Source: Emydura subglobosa
Taxonomy: Eukaryota > Chordata > Testudines > Chelidae
Reading direction: 5' to 3'
DNA length: 64,000 nucleotides
NCBI GenBank assembly: GCA_007922225.1
Contig: ML679970.1
Span: 23,304,631 to 23,368,630, forward strand
Position numbers and translations under genes: made by a program
Shown: positions 37,691 to 51,138 of the stretch, piece after piece
How positions within the stretch are numbered: position 1 is the first letter of the stretch
Layout of the letters: each line of letters opens with the position of its first letter
The notes under the pieces: generated by a model
Database searches by the model: none
Told to the model about the DNA's origin: nothing
Seen by the model: only the letters and a program-made list of their open reading frames with translations

Positions 37691-40649
37691 CATGTGCGGG
37701 GAAGCAATGCGGACTGGTTAATATTTAGTTGTATTTTATTTTTTTAAAACTTTTAAAATATTTTTTTATACATTTGGTAATATACATTTATAGTGATTTC
37801 ATTTACGTTCTTTTGGTCAAATATTCACCGGAAATATTGCACGTAATTATTTTTTGTATCATAACTGTGGCTTCACTGACTTAGTATTATTTTAATATAA
37901 TATTTTACATAGCCGTCCTTATCATATGCTAGTTCTAATGATGATGTTGTTTGCCTTGGAATGTGTTGCAGATAGCTTTGCTTAAGCCATTAGTTGAAGT
38001 GATTGGCAGTAAATTGTATGAGAGAGTGATATTTGTTTGCCCTGCGTGTATGGGACCCTGGGTGAAATGAAAAGAGTAATCTAATAAGCTAGTTACTTGA
38101 CTGGTCGTTTGAGACTTCCATATTCCTTGTTTCATTTTCTTCTGTAGCATAGTTAATGAAATATAGCCCTAAAGCCCTGAGGCTTGAATACATTCAAACA
38201 ACAAAGTTTGCTTTATCCTGCTGCTTTTATGTGATTGTAGTAAGCCATTGTAGTTCAGAATTTTTCTATTGGTTTCTTGAAGGCTTACTTCAACAATGGG
38301 AATCCCCTTTGGCTATATTATAATTTTCTATGCATAGTTTTTTTACCACTGTCCCAAGATGAATTCCAACTTGTTGAGAGCACATCTTTGTACTAAGACG
38401 ACTATAGAACTGAGATACTATGGTGATAAAAATGGGGTAGCACTATACATATGCTCTCCATTTGCAAAGGCAGCTTTTCAAAACCATATTTCCATATTTT
38501 GAATATTTCTTGTTTATTTTTCAGTTTATCTAAAACGAAATGAAAAGAAAGTTAATTCACACTTCTGACATTACACTTCTATATTATGAATCTCAGTACA
38601 CAGACAAAATGCTCTTATAATAACCTCAATGAAACCCTTAACATACTTGTATTTCTTTAATCTACTTATTTAGTTTCCTTGTCACTAAATTTCTTTCTGT
38701 CTTTTTATGTATATGTATCCACTTAAATGTGCACACACACTATAGATAGATATTTATATGGTGGATATTTATATGATGGATTTAACATGTGGGTATATTT
38801 TATGATATTATGAACTATAAAACATTCATTTCTACATACCAGCAAAACTACCTGCACGTACCTGTAATATAATATGCAATACAATGCTGAAAATGTCTTT
38901 TAAATTTTTGATGTATGTATATTTAGCTGCAATTTTGAGGTACAAGAATTTGGCTGGCAATTGTTGCAGTTGCTAGCTGTCAAGAAGTTTTTGCTAAATG
39001 CCAACCAATTTGTATGAATGACTATTTATTCCATAGTTGTGTTGATAGAGAAATGGTCTCATTTTGAACCACTGAAGATTAGATGGTGGTATACAGAATT
39101 TCAGATATAAAAGATTTTTGGAAGGCACAATAACAGACCAAAGAAGTGTGTTTTATTCATAAATATTGCAGAATAAGGACAGTAGACTATTTGTCTGTTC
39201 TAAGACCTCAAGTTACATAAGAAAGAATCCTGATTCTGAATTTGAGGATACTAGTAAAGAAAACCAGGAATATTTCAGCTTTTGTCTGAGGAAAACCGTT
39301 ATTTGCAAAATATCTGAGTATCAGTAATTTTCTTATCTCTAACATTTTGTGTATATTTTGTAGTGAGTAATAGGAAGAACATTTTATGGAAGTACTTGTT
39401 GCATGATTACTTGAGGTAGTGTGCCAATATTCCCAATATACGCTATTGGCGGAGTACAATTTACACTGATAAAATACACTAAAATAGGAACTTGATTAAA
39501 CTTTGTGCCTTTCCAGAAATCAAAGCATCTCAGTTTGGACACTACAAAGTATAAAAAGGGGCAGCCATAAAGATCAAAAGTTCAACAGGGCAGATTATGG
39601 TCAGGCTTGGCCTAATGGAATTCTATTTTCAGTTCTTGCTGAAGTTTAATTTGATGCTTTCACAATACCAGTATGGTTGACATCTAGTGCTTCAAATAGA
39701 CGTATACATTACTAAATCTTTGTAATGTCTGCAATTATTATGATACTGATAGTTGATTTCCACAAAAAGATAAATTTATGTCTGGCAGCCTGGATCTGAG
39801 TAATTAATTTGCAAGCAATCCGTGATACTGTAAATTGGTTCCACTATCCAGAAATGACTTTCAAGAGGAATAGAAAGTACTTTTATCTGCTAACTCTTCA
39901 TTTAAGGTTTGGTGCTATAAGACAGTCCTATATATCATATACATAGCTACATACTCTCTATTGTTTTAAAACCTCCTTTTTTTGGAAAATGTTAACGGCA
40001 CAGTTAGCTTTCATTTTAGATGGTTGACAATTTACTAAATGATGTGGTTTACAATGAATAGAGACAACAAAAGCATGTTTTTTGGGGACATGCAGAAGCA
40101 GTTGTCTTCCTGCCATCATCATGCATCATGTCTGAAGTTCTAGGAAGAATTGTGTAGCACTTCTCAGCAAAATTCAGGTAATTTTTTTACATTCAGTTAA
40201 ACCACAATAGCCAAAAATCTTTCAACAAACTTGACTGAGTCAAACAAATGTTTACCAACAGACAGATCATGAATTCTAACATTGTGTGACCAGACCTCAT
40301 GATCCAATCTTCATAAATTTGTTTTAACTTATGTTTTCATAAAGATCTCCTCTTCCATTGTTGTTGTTGTTTTTTTAATGATCCTGTATCTTTTTTCTTT
40401 TACTTATTCCTGCCATTCTACTTGACCATTTATTCATTTGTCCAGTTTACTCATTTTTTCTAGAGATGCCATGGGGGCTTGTACTTCAACCAGTTTTTGC
40501 CATGATTTGTTCAACTTTTTTTTTTAATGTTATTGGCCCCTCCCGCCCCCGTTGAATCCCCCACATGCTAGCCTTCAGCCTGCTTTGTTGATGAATTATG
40601 TAGGCATATAGACTTTTAATAAGAAGGGAAAGAATACTTTTGTAACCAA
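37691..40649 (+). other. ERC2 intron, nothing recognised
   Basis: AT-rich sequence. No exon or well-preserved transposon was recognised. Confidence 0.45.
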
Positions 40650-40815
40650 AGCACTGAATCAGGTTCTCTTCAGAGCTTTGCCGCAGACTTTCTGAGCAAA
40701 TCATTTATTCAATCTATGCCTTGGTTTTCTGGATTTCAAAGGAGATAATAATAATTTCTCTCTGAGGTAAAAGACTTAATTAATGCTTCTAAAGAATTCT
40801 GTGATCTTTTGTTTG
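40650..40815 (+). repeat. MIR-type SINE, uninterrupted
   Basis: actgaatcaggttctcttca, then gcagactttctgagcaaatc, atgccttggttttctggatt and ggagataataataatttctc follow the whole MIR core and 3' part without an insert, unlike the two copies above. Confidence 0.6.
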
Positions 40816-41790
40816 GAGGGCACAATATTGGTGCAAAGTATATAATTAACAACATTATTCTCAGTTTAAAAAGTCCTACCATACGGTCTTATTTGTGTAG
40901 TTACCAATGTTAGGCATTTTCATCTTTTCTTTTTTTGTAACTGACTGTACCCATGAATGATATTATATGCCATCAGCTTCCTTTTTGTAGATAACCCATC
41001 TTTAAATATGGTAAAAACCTATTTGTAGCAAACGCTAATCTATTTTTAGTGAATATGAGATTTCTTGGATCTGCAATGTCTCCTCCCCCCTCACACATAT
41101 ATAGTCCATTTATGAAAAGTGAGTACTGATGAAATGTTTTTCCAACCATTGATTGATCCATCCTGCTGTTGCCATTTTATTCAATACCACATGCTAACGC
41201 TGTCAGATGTAAAGCTAAATCAGAATCTGGTAAACTAGTCTCCATATCAATGAAAGAGTGCCAATGTATGTAGATGAAGGCAAAGGAGAAGAGAAGAATG
41301 CCAAATGGAAATTGCGGAGTTGGAAGACAAAAGAAATCCATGGACATTAAGATTATTAAAAACAGTAGGAAAATAACATAAGTGTTCCTGTGATCAGATA
41401 GAGAGCCAGGAAATTCCCAGAAACAGAGAAGTTATTTACTGGGAGAGGAAGGAAAGTTTTGATGGTGTAGGCATGTAAGACAAAAAGGCTATCAGTGAAA
41501 CCATGAATGGATAGTTTAAAGCTGTAACATAGAAGAACATTCCTGTAATTGAACAATTATTACAAAACAAGGTATTAGAGATAACAAAACACTTTTTTAA
41601 AGTTAGTAACATATGGTTTAAGACTTGAAGAAATAATTATTTTGTAAGCTTCAAAAACTGTGTTGAGGCAGCTGACATCTGAGAAGCAGCAAATGTGTCA
41701 TTTTACTGTTTATGGACAGTGCCTTTACTCAAGTTAAAATTAATATTTCAAATCTGAAAATTAAAGACTTCCACTAAATTTTGCATCCAG

Positions 41791-41885
41791 CGCCAAACTC
41801 TGCTGGTGTAAATCTGGAGCACTTTCACTGCAGCCATTGGAGCTTTTCCAGGTTTACAACGATGTAACTGAGAGCCGAATTTGCC
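41791..41885. repeat. palindromic MITE-like repeat
   Basis: The left arm (cgccaaactctgct, then ggtgtaaatctgga) is roughly inverted in the right arm (tccaggtttacaacgatgta, then gagagccgaatttgcc). The left arm lacks a few bases that the right arm keeps. The pattern resembles a widely dispersed amniote palindrome of about 95 bp. Confidence 0.55.
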
Positions 41886-43607
41886 TTTTATCTTCAACCA
41901 GTTGATTCTGTGTTAACCAAAGGGCCAGAATTCTCACCTAGTATGAAGTGAGATAGCTCCATTGACTGAAATTGACTTTCTAGCTCAAAATGTTGAAGAA
42001 CTTCTATCATTACCATTTAATGACATGTTTAACTGATAAAGAGGGTGCAATTGTAAGCACGACTGTTACAAGGTGAAATGTGATGAAGATCAGGATGATT
42101 AAGCATGCTGCATTATTATTATTTATTATTATTAATTTGACAATACACAAAATCCTAATCCCTACTGCTACTCTCCCAGGTGATTCTGGGGAATATGAAA
42201 TGCAGCCTTTTGATGAACTAACTGGCTATCGAATAGTACGCATGATGCAGATTATTAAACAGTTGAAGATGAGCTGCCTGTTTATGAGGTGCTCGAAAAA
42301 GACTAGAAAGAAAAGACTTTTATATGATCTACAATCTAAAATGGAAATTTATTAGAATATCAGAATAAAGAGGAAGAAAAAGAAGACAATCTGAGAGCCT
42401 ATACAGTCCAGACATTCAGATTAACTCTTACAGTACAGCAATCAATACCCAGGGAAACTTTACAGATTTTTGTACAAAACAGAACTTGTAATTTCTCCTT
42501 TGATGTTACTAAATTACAAAATGAATAGCAGCAATTTCAAGCCCCCAGGAAATTATAAATATTCTAGGAAAACTTTTTCCCCTCCAAAGGGTGATGTTAA
42601 TAGTTTGCAACCTGCATGTTTGAAATGCTGGTGAAAGCTATAGCAAAAAATGGCTCTAAAGCTGGGCATCCAAATGCCTTATGCAGCTTTGGAAATCACA
42701 GTATTAGTATGACTCAAATCTACCAAATAACATGGAAAATTTTGTTTATTATTTATACAGAATTGAATGGAGTATTTTTCACAAGAATATTATTTCTTCT
42801 AACAAATGTATTTAGGTTCTGCGTCAAAGTACACATTAGACAGATGTTAGTTTATCATTCTCATACCGGCAGTTGCTGTATGCAGAGATCACTATAATCT
42901 GAGACCAAGCATGTACAACTTTTAGCCTGTCCAAAGAGGATTTTGTCAGTGATAACAGGCATTTATGACATTCCCAAGTGTTAATCTCTGCAGTAAATGT
43001 GTTTGTGTTACTTAATACAAACACCATATTATAGTTGCTATTTCCTATAGAAAATATATTTTCTTTTAATATACTTAATCCTTAGCATTAGCCTTCAAAA
43101 ATCTATAGTAAGAAATATGTGGATGAAATATGAAAGTGGAGAAGGCATAAACCCTGGCTAAGACATCACTTAAATTGATTTTTTATGGTAGTGATATGAG
43201 ACATTTCTCCCTCCCTCCCCCCCATCTTTTGGGTAAGAGATACTAAAATGTACTCTTATAAACAAATGAAAGATCTACGTATTTTCTCTATTCCCACTAG
43301 GTGATTTTTTTCATGAGAACATAGTTATTTTAAATGTTGTATAATGTACTCAATACCAGAGTAATATGAAATTACATTGTCAGAAACTGTAAATAGGTTA
43401 AGTTGAATCACAAAGAACCAGATTATGACCCGTCCTTTGTCCTTGCTCAGATTAAAGAAGCAGAATGCATCATGTTACTCCCATAATTTAATAATTCTTA
43501 CATTTTAAATTCAGACAGCATTGACTTGACTCACCTCCTGTGTAACCCACCCCACAGAATGTCTATAAATTCCTGCATTAAGTTCAGTAGCTGTGCTTGT
43601 ATTAGAG
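41886..43607 (+). other. ERC2 intron, nothing recognised
   Basis: No exon was recognised. The frame at 42080-42355 starts in an ATT-rich stretch and shows no domain. Confidence 0.45.
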
Positions 43608-44544
43608 CATATATTTTAGAACAGCATCCAATTTTAACTAAAAAAAATTCCAGCATTGTAGAATGCACCACAACCTTTTGTAAAGTGTTTCAATAGTTAA
43701 TTATCCTTGTGGTTAAAAATGTATGTCTTCTTTCTAGTCTAAATCTGTCTAGCTTCAATTCACAGCCATTGAGTCTCATGGTACCTTTGTCTGCTAGACT
43801 GAAGAGTCTCTATTATCAAATTTCTGTACATTTATGTACTTATAGAAAATCTTGATATACGAAATAGACTGAGCTCTCTAAATCTTTCAGTATAAGGCTT
43901 ATTTTTCAATTTTTTAATCATTCTCATAGCTCTTCTCTGAATCCCCTCTAATTTTTCAATATCCTTCTTGAAGTGAGACACCAGAACTGAACCACCCGTA
44001 TTCTAAAAGCAGCCACACCAGCACCAAATATGAAGGTAATATAACCTCTCTATTCCTATTCAATATCCTCTTTGTTCATACATCCAAGAATCACATTAGC
44101 CCTTTTGGCCACAGCTTCACACTGGAAGCTCATATTCAACTGTTAATCCACTATGACCCCCAAGTCTTTTTCAGTCTCACTGCTTTCCAGGATAGAACCC
44201 CCTCCCCATCCTATATGAAGGGTCTATGTTCTTTGTTTTAGATATATGACCTTACATTTGGCCATATTGAAACTCGTATTGTTTGCCTGTGCCCAGATTA
44301 CCAGGAGATCCAGATCACTCTTTATCCATGACCTGTCCTCTTCATTATTTACCACTTTTCAGTTTTTATATTACCTGCAAACTTTATCAGGATGATGTAA
44401 TATTTCCTCCCTTCAAATCACCGATAAAAATGTTAAAAAGCATAGGGCCAAGAACTGATCCCTGTGAGACCCCAGCCATTCAGTGGCAATTCTTTATTTG
44501 TGATTACATTTTGAGACCTATCATTTAATTAGTTTTAATCCATT

Positions 44545-44778
44545 TTAATGTGTGCCCATGTTGATTTTGTATCGTTCTAGTTTATTGATCAAGATGTGTG
44601 GTACCAAGTTAAATGTCTTACAGAAGTCTAAGTAAATTATATCAGTACTATTACCTTTATCAACCAAACTTTCATCTAATAAAAATGATATCAAATTACT
44701 TTGACAAGGCCTATTTTCCATTAACCAATATTGATAGTCATTAATTATATTACCCTTCTTTAATTCTTTATTGATCAA
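44545..44778 (-). pseudogene. CR1 ORF2 fragment, reverse-transcriptase palm
   Basis: Part of the CR1 copy at 43608-45322. The peptide FLLDESLVDKGNSTDIIYLD holds the first catalytic aspartate region of a LINE RT, followed by KLERYKI. The reading is broken on both sides by stops and frame shifts relative to CR1. Confidence 0.8.
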
Positions 44779-45018
44779 GTCCTGTCTCAGCTATTCTGTT
44801 GTTTTGCCTGGGATGGCAGAAAGGCCTAAAATTACCTGGGTCATCCCATATACATTTTCTAAATATTGGCACAACATTAATTTTCTTCCACTCACTAGAA
44901 CTTCCTCAATGTTCCAAGACTTATTGAAAGTCAACATTAACAGTCCAGTGAGCTCCTTGGACAACTCTTTTAAACCTCTTTGATGTAAGTTATCTAGACC
45001 TACTGATTTATAACTATC

Positions 45019-45270
45019 TCACTTCAATAGCTGCTGTTTAACATCCTCCGTATTTACTGTTGAAATGGGAAGTATTTCATTGTCGTCATCATATGGCTTT
45101 ATGCTAAATACAATTATATAATTATTGACAGTTCTACCACATGCATCTACTAATGGATCAATACCATAGTTAGGAATCCTTTTATTCCTAATATACTTTA
45201 GAAACTCCTTATTGGCCTTGATTTTGCAGGCCATAGACTTCTTTTTGAGACCTTGTACTTCCCTTTTCAA
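45019..45270 (-). pseudogene. CR1 ORF2 fragment, linker before reverse transcriptase
   Basis: Part of the same CR1 copy. FLKYIRNKR and NTEDVKQQLLK are recognisable CR1 ORF2 text between the endonuclease and RT domains. Confidence 0.75.
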
Positions 45271-45322
45271 TTGTCTACAATTCCTAGCTTCAAATTTACA
45301 TTGATTTCTATCAGCTATATAT

Positions 45323-48300
45323 ATGGGGGCAAGGGGGAGGGGGAGAGATGATGGGAATTATACATACACACACACACACGTACATATATGTATTATGTAT
45401 GTAGTATATATAAATAAAATAAATGGAAAAAGGGGGAATTAGATAGCAATGAAAATAAACTAGAAGCTATGTATTGTAGAAATATATATCTGTATAGTAG
45501 CTTTCGTTTACCTTCTAAATCATGTTTGTTTCTTAATCAGTGTAGCCTTCTTTTTCAATTGTGAGATTGTGGTTTTTTTGGGCATCTACTAAAATGTTCT
45601 TAAACAGCTCTCAATTCTCATTCACATTTTTCTGTTTAATTTCTTAAGCATGTGTGTAACTTTAAGCAGTTAATTTAAAGATTTGTGTGCTTAACATTAT
45701 GCACTTGTTTAAGAACTCTGCTAAATTAAGGTCATAAACTTGATTTTCAGAGATTTGTATTAATTTGTATTAATTTCAAATGGAGTTGTAGATGTTCAGC
45801 ACCTCTGAAAATCAGGCAAAACTTCTATTGACCTCAACAGGGCTGGGATTTCACTCTGCCACTTTCTAATCAGTGCCTTTCAAAACTACAGTATTTAGTG
45901 GCCCATGAAATAGCAATATGTTCTATGTGAAGAAGAAGAATTATCTTGCAAATATGCATATGGAGTAAAGCTCACTTGGTGTTAAGAGGCAACGCAAAGC
46001 TCTCTGCATCACAATTTTTGGCACCATTTGTTTTGTAAATTGTAATTAATTCACACACTCTAGCAAAGACGGACAAATACAACCCTAAGCAATAAACAGA
46101 AAGAAACACTATCTTAAAAGGCCGCAAAATTAGATGACATACTTCCATGTTATTCAAAGATTGTAATGTCACCTAGCACAATGACCATGCATGTCAGTTG
46201 GGTAATTGATAGTGACATTTGGGGAATATGTTCATTGCAATCCTGTGAGTTCATTATGGAAGGATGGGCTGTTGAGAGGGACATTCATCATGACTTCTGA
46301 TGAAAGTCATATGTTGTAGGAATGTTTGTTGGCTACTTCTCTTCAGGAGAAATAAATACACATCTATACGAAAAATTGTCTTTGAGAGACATCAGAGACA
46401 CAATACCTTTCAGTCACCCTGGGAAGAATCACTGCAATTGCAGAGAACATGCCTGCTGGAGTTTCTCCAGTTGCAATAGTTAATAGACAATTCTGCAAAA
46501 TTTGGCAGAGCAAGAACTAGAAAAGGAACTGGTATAGAAAAGATATGTATACATTGTGAACAATAATATTTTGAATTACTTTTATCCTGCATAGTAATTC
46601 AGTTATGTGTTAAGAGAAGCATATTGAGAGAAGAGCTCTAATTTTAAAGTAATTGACAAAGCAAATAATAAAGCAGGTACTATTGGGAAAGAACAAATGT
46701 GAAGTGTGTACAGCAGTTGCCATTATGAAGGCAACTCTTACCAAATCACATGATAGTGATTTCACAGTATTTCTCTATATTAACACTAGAAAATAATTGT
46801 GATAGCTACTGTTGTAGAGTAATTGTTAGGAAAATGTGATTATTTAATTTTGACAAAAGTGTGGGTGAATGTATTTGCATTAATGCAATATAAAGGAAAT
46901 AATTAGTTCTTGCTAAATAATCTGAATTAACATAGTTAGAGAAGGTACCTGATACTGAATATTAATAGATAACTTCCAGGGTTTTGTGTGACTAGCTGTG
47001 AACACCATTAATTTTTTTAATGAATTAATTTTTCTTTTTTAAGCTGTGAATATTTTTTTATACCTCAGCTAACAAAATTGTTGCATATTATATGGTAAGA
47101 TGCCCTAGAATGTGAGTTGTAGTGGAACATAGCTAGAGGTTATGGTTAAACTCAATTTAATTACCGTTAGGACTATTTAATTAGCGTATAAGTAAAGGAA
47201 GTTATTTCAACCCATCATCTATTAAGAGGTTGAAAGAATCAGATGGGCCATGTGGCTACATTTAAGCTTCCTGTTGTGTATTTTTTTCTTCACAGTTCAG
47301 ATATATTCTTTGTATTAATCTGTGTGATCAAATAACCCAGACATGCCTTAACTAGCACCAACAACAAAGCCAAACACCTTGTAGCTGTGAGACCTCATGA
47401 AAACCAGACTTTGGTCTCTTTGACCTTTTTTAATACCATTTACACATCCACAGGATCTATTAGTGACATTTTTCTTAAGGTGGAAGTACTAACCTTTTAG
47501 CTTTGTATAAGTTACAGGCAGAGGATCAGATATTCCATGTGACACTTAAAGGAGATGAATGGTAATCAGATATAAGAATTACTCAGTATATGATGCTTAC
47601 ATAATATATAAGTAAATAAACTACTGTAGTGTATGTATGGTTCGTGTTTCTTTTAGAATTACATTTCACTTAAGATAATCACTAAAAATAACTTATTATA
47701 ATGAACAAATAGCTCTATAAAGCAATCTTCCACACAGGAAATTACTCATTACATGTAATTTTCATGTTCAAGAATAGATTGCAGGTCTATCCTATAACAA
47801 TACAAATAGAGAGTCTACCGCACAATCTAAATTCCAACACATTTAGTAGTCTAAATAATCGCCATTCAGAGGAGTAATAGGTTACTAAAAGAAAATGGAA
47901 GAGTTATGCCTCTAGATTGGCTGCATGAATAAAGAAGCTGAATACGTTGACATCTGCTCTCTGGAGGAACAAATATTCTGTGAATTTGTTTATAGCTTGA
48001 CACACTACTAAAATTCAGTTGTCTAACATTTTGCATAAATATTTATGAACGGTGGCCTGTGCAGTTTCACTGTGAATTAAGAAATATTGGCAGTTAAACT
48101 GATATAAATCAACAGAACACCAGATACAAACATTTCTTTTGATCTTTGTTTTTACTAAAACCTTGTAAAAATGACCAGAACCTAATAGCACAGTCCCCAT
48201 CTTTTAGGATCTGATCCTGCCGGATACTGAGCATTTCCTGAGAGATGTTGAGCGTACTAAACTCCCATTGACTTCAGTGAGAGTTAAGGGTTCTGAGCCC

Positions 48301-49009
48301 CTCATAGAATTTGGTCTTCTGTTTTGAATTTTTTCAAGAAGTTCTTGGAATTGTGTTCTTGGGCTGAAATGTGTTTCTTCAAAAATGACTTTGAGAACTA
48401 GTTCATTCTTTGGAAGTTTTTGGTGATCTATGTTTTTTCTGGCATACCTCTGCAGATAAGACATTTTTTTCAGTGTTTACCTTTTTATGACATTTTAGAG
48501 AAACAAAGAAATTGGCACATTGTGTGTTTTCAGTTTATTTGAATTTTTTCTTTTAAAAATATTTTTCTTTTAAAGATTTTCTTTTAAAGATTAAAAATCT
48601 TTTAAAGAGATTTTTTAAAAAAAGACTGGTGGTAAAATCCATAAGGCACTATAAAAGTGATAAAATTATTAATGATCTAAGAATTGAAAAAAATATTTTC
48701 TGCTGTAGTATGAGCTGCAGCTTTTCTTTGAAAGCCTTTGCAACATTACTAAATATGTTTGTAATAGTCATGTTTCTCAGTGGCAGTGGTAGTTCAGAGA
48801 TCAACATTCTCATTCTTCATACCAGAGTTTTAGGCACTGAGGTGAACTAATTGAATCTTCTTAGTGGTCTCAATGTTAATGCTAAGTAATAGGCATTACG
48901 GTAATGCAAGCTGGAGGTAAAAAGAGTGTGGATGATTCATAATGTCTGCATCAGCAAGGGAAGGCCAAACTTCCATAGCTAACCATACGAAAATAAGTAC
49001 TACAGCATA
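45323..49009 (+). other. ERC2 intron; CA repeat near 45365, little else recognised
   Basis: A short (CA)n run lies at 45365-45379. Positions 45796-45817 (cagcacctctgaaaatcagg) are a fragment of the same palindromic family as the insert at 18450. 48203-48305 resembles another copy (ggatctgatcctgcc ... actcccattgacttcagtg). A low-complexity AT block lies at 48543-48625. No exon was recognised. Confidence 0.45.
48543..48625 (+). repeat. AT-rich block with TCTTTTAAAGA direct copies
   Basis: Three copies of TCTTTTAAAGA within about 45 bp, flanked by a related tcttttaaaaat copy and an A run. Confidence 0.75.
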
Positions 49010-49325
49010 AACCATTTGGGATTCAGGAGCAGTCAGCAATCCAAAAGGACCCTGATGTTTCTGATCCTTTTTAGTAAAATGTGAATGTATTTCACCAGTT
49101 GATGGAGCTGTCACAACCCCTTTCAGTACTCTAGTTGCTTCCCCCTTCCAAACAGCATTTTATTTTATCAGGATAAATTTTATCTGGATTGAGCCTCAGC
49201 CAGTTTTCAGTCAGGCCTCTTCTGAAGTCAGGCACTGGGAAAGCAAAGAAACACTATGGCTTGATTCTGCTAAAAATTGTTAGACAACTGAGTATAATCA
49301 GCATTCTAATGGCAATAAAGAACAT
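49010..49325. repeat. old LINE-like fragment (L2/CR1 group, uncertain)
   Basis: ttttatctggattgagcctc, then agccagttttcagtcaggcc, ggcactgggaaagcaa and tataatcagcattctaatgg follow a reptile repeat known from memory. The strand was not set. Confidence 0.45.
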
Positions 49326-50189
49326 TATAAGATGATAGAAATAACTCTTTCATTAAACTGCATTTATTATACTGGTGTGGTGGATTCTCCAGATTAAGGT
49401 TGGGTTCAATTTTTCCCTTTTAGGAGGGATTATGATGTTTTTTGTATGAAGAAACTGTGTATCTGTCCAAATTACCAGAACAAAATCTGTGAGGAAAGGA
49501 TTGACTTTTCTGGAGATTTTCAAACTAAATCTTTTACATTGTCGCAACTGATACAGAAACACACTATGTGCAACATTAATATCGCTCATGGTGCAGTGCA
49601 AAACCTTGATTACAAGCTCAACAACATTAGCAGATACTTAGGGTTGGCATGTGTACATAGCGTGTGTTTGTTTGTGAAGGAAGCATGAGGTTGTAATTAA
49701 GGATTTACATTATACTGTGAGGAAGATTAATGTGTTTGTCTGTAGTGTGTTTCCTCATCAGTTGGAGACAGAAGGAAGTTCTTGTCACTGTCTGTGGAAA
49801 TGCACTGTGTAGGCATTAGAGTGCTGTTAAGAGGTGTCTCATAATTTGTCATATCCTGGATTTTTAGGGTTTGTGTTGGGGGCTATCACACTTATTCAGC
49901 CTTGTTTAGATATGGAATTTTTATATTAAAAAATCTTTTGGACATAAAACAAATGGCTCTTAACTGATAACACAATATAAAATAATCTTCTGGTGTTTTC
50001 AGTTCTGTCTTTCTATATAATGCACCTCTTTTTAATCTGTGTATCTGAAAAATTACTATAAAGAATGGAATTTTTAACCTTAGTGAAATCCCTGAAGATA
50101 GTTTATCAGATGGTAGTATAATTACAGAATTTTAAATCTTGAAAATGAAATGACATTAAAACAAACTGTAACCATTTTATTTAATTTCA

Positions 50190-50450
50190 TATATATAGTG
50201 GCTACACTACAAAGTTAGATTGGCTCAATTGTATCATTGACGGTTGTAAAAAATTAAGCTGAGCTAAGCCCTGGCATAGACACCGCTAAGTTGACAGAAG
50301 AATTCTTCCATTGATCTACCACCTCTCGAAGAGGTAGATTTACTACAGCAATAGAAGAACCCCTTCTGTTGCTTTAGTAAGTGTCTACCTTACAACAGCA
50401 CAGCTGCAGTGCTGCATCTGTTTTCCTGTAGTGTTTCCCATGTATACATA
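50190..50450. mobile_element. MITE with GGCTACACTAC-type ends
   Basis: The left end reads gtggctacactacaaagtta and the right end tgtagtgtttcccatgtatac, imperfectly inverted. The interior (gaattcttccattgatctac, then cacctctcgaagaggtagat) matches a common turtle MITE from memory. The middle contains a hairpin (acctctcgaagaggt). Confidence 0.6.
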
Positions 50451-51130
50451 CTCTGGTGTGGCATACCAGATCCTTTGAGGCCCCCTGCTGGAGGCCTCAT
50501 GGTCCTACCACACATACCCCCAGGAAGAGCATCAGAGGTGGATCCTCCAGGCCTGCCTAGAGAGACTGCCTAAAAGCAGCCAATGGGAGCCCATCAGGCT
50601 CAGATAAAAGGAGCTGAAGGAGCAGGTGAGTTTCTGGCTGTGACCAGAGGGGCAAGAAAGGGTGCAGAGGAGCTTGATGGGCTGATTTACTGGCCCTGCA
50701 AATGAGGGGATCTGACAACTGTAACCCTAAGGTACCAGATGAAAGGAAAGGGGCTATGTAGGAAAAGGCCCAGGGAATAGCAGCAGCAAACTGGAGGCAG
50801 AGGTATGTGGCTGCTCTGTATAGGGTCCCTGGTTTGGGACTCGGAGTAGTAAGAAGACCTGGGTTCCCCCATCAGCCAGTATTGGAGTGGTCTAAGCCCT
50901 AGAGAAAGGGGAATGCAGCTAGTTTAAAAGCCAAGCAAAGGGCTGGCATTTAAAGGGCCCAGAGGCAGGACTGAAGACTCTAGAGAGGGCAGAGTTTGTG
51001 TAACTCTTTGCAATCCTGGAAGTGGACTGAACTTGAGAGATGATCTGGCTGAAGAGTTGGGGTAGTGAGGACCTGTGAAGATAGAGTCTCCAGGGAGAAA
51101 ACCCTGGGGCAGTGCTCAGTTAAAGGAGCA

Positions 51131-51138
51131 AAGAAGAA
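51131..51138 (+). repeat. 8-bp target site duplication, left copy
   Basis: AAGAAGAA, identical to 51951-51958 and directly abutting the hAT-type element. Confidence 0.75.

Larger units (their letters stand above)
43608..45322 (-). mobile_element. CR1 LINE, 5'-truncated, with broken ORF2
   Basis: Antisense on the + strand. The left part (ttttagaacagcatccaatt) is the 3' UTR, and the 3' tail itself is missing. Two minus-strand frames keep ORF2 text. 44545-44778 encodes reverse transcriptase with DIIYLDFCKTFNLVPHILI, the D-containing YLDF block of the RT palm. 45019-45270 encodes EFLKYIRNKRIPNYGIDPL and EDVKQQLLK, typical of CR1 ORF2 just before RT. The frames are not continuous, so the copy is dead. 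It is truncated upstream near 45322, next to an A/G-rich and CA-repeat stretch. Confidence 0.88.

Noticed and set aside
42080..42355. 91-codon plus frame with a hydrophobic start
   Set aside because: The hydrophobic stretch comes from an ATT-rich run; no signal cleavage pattern or family similarity was seen.
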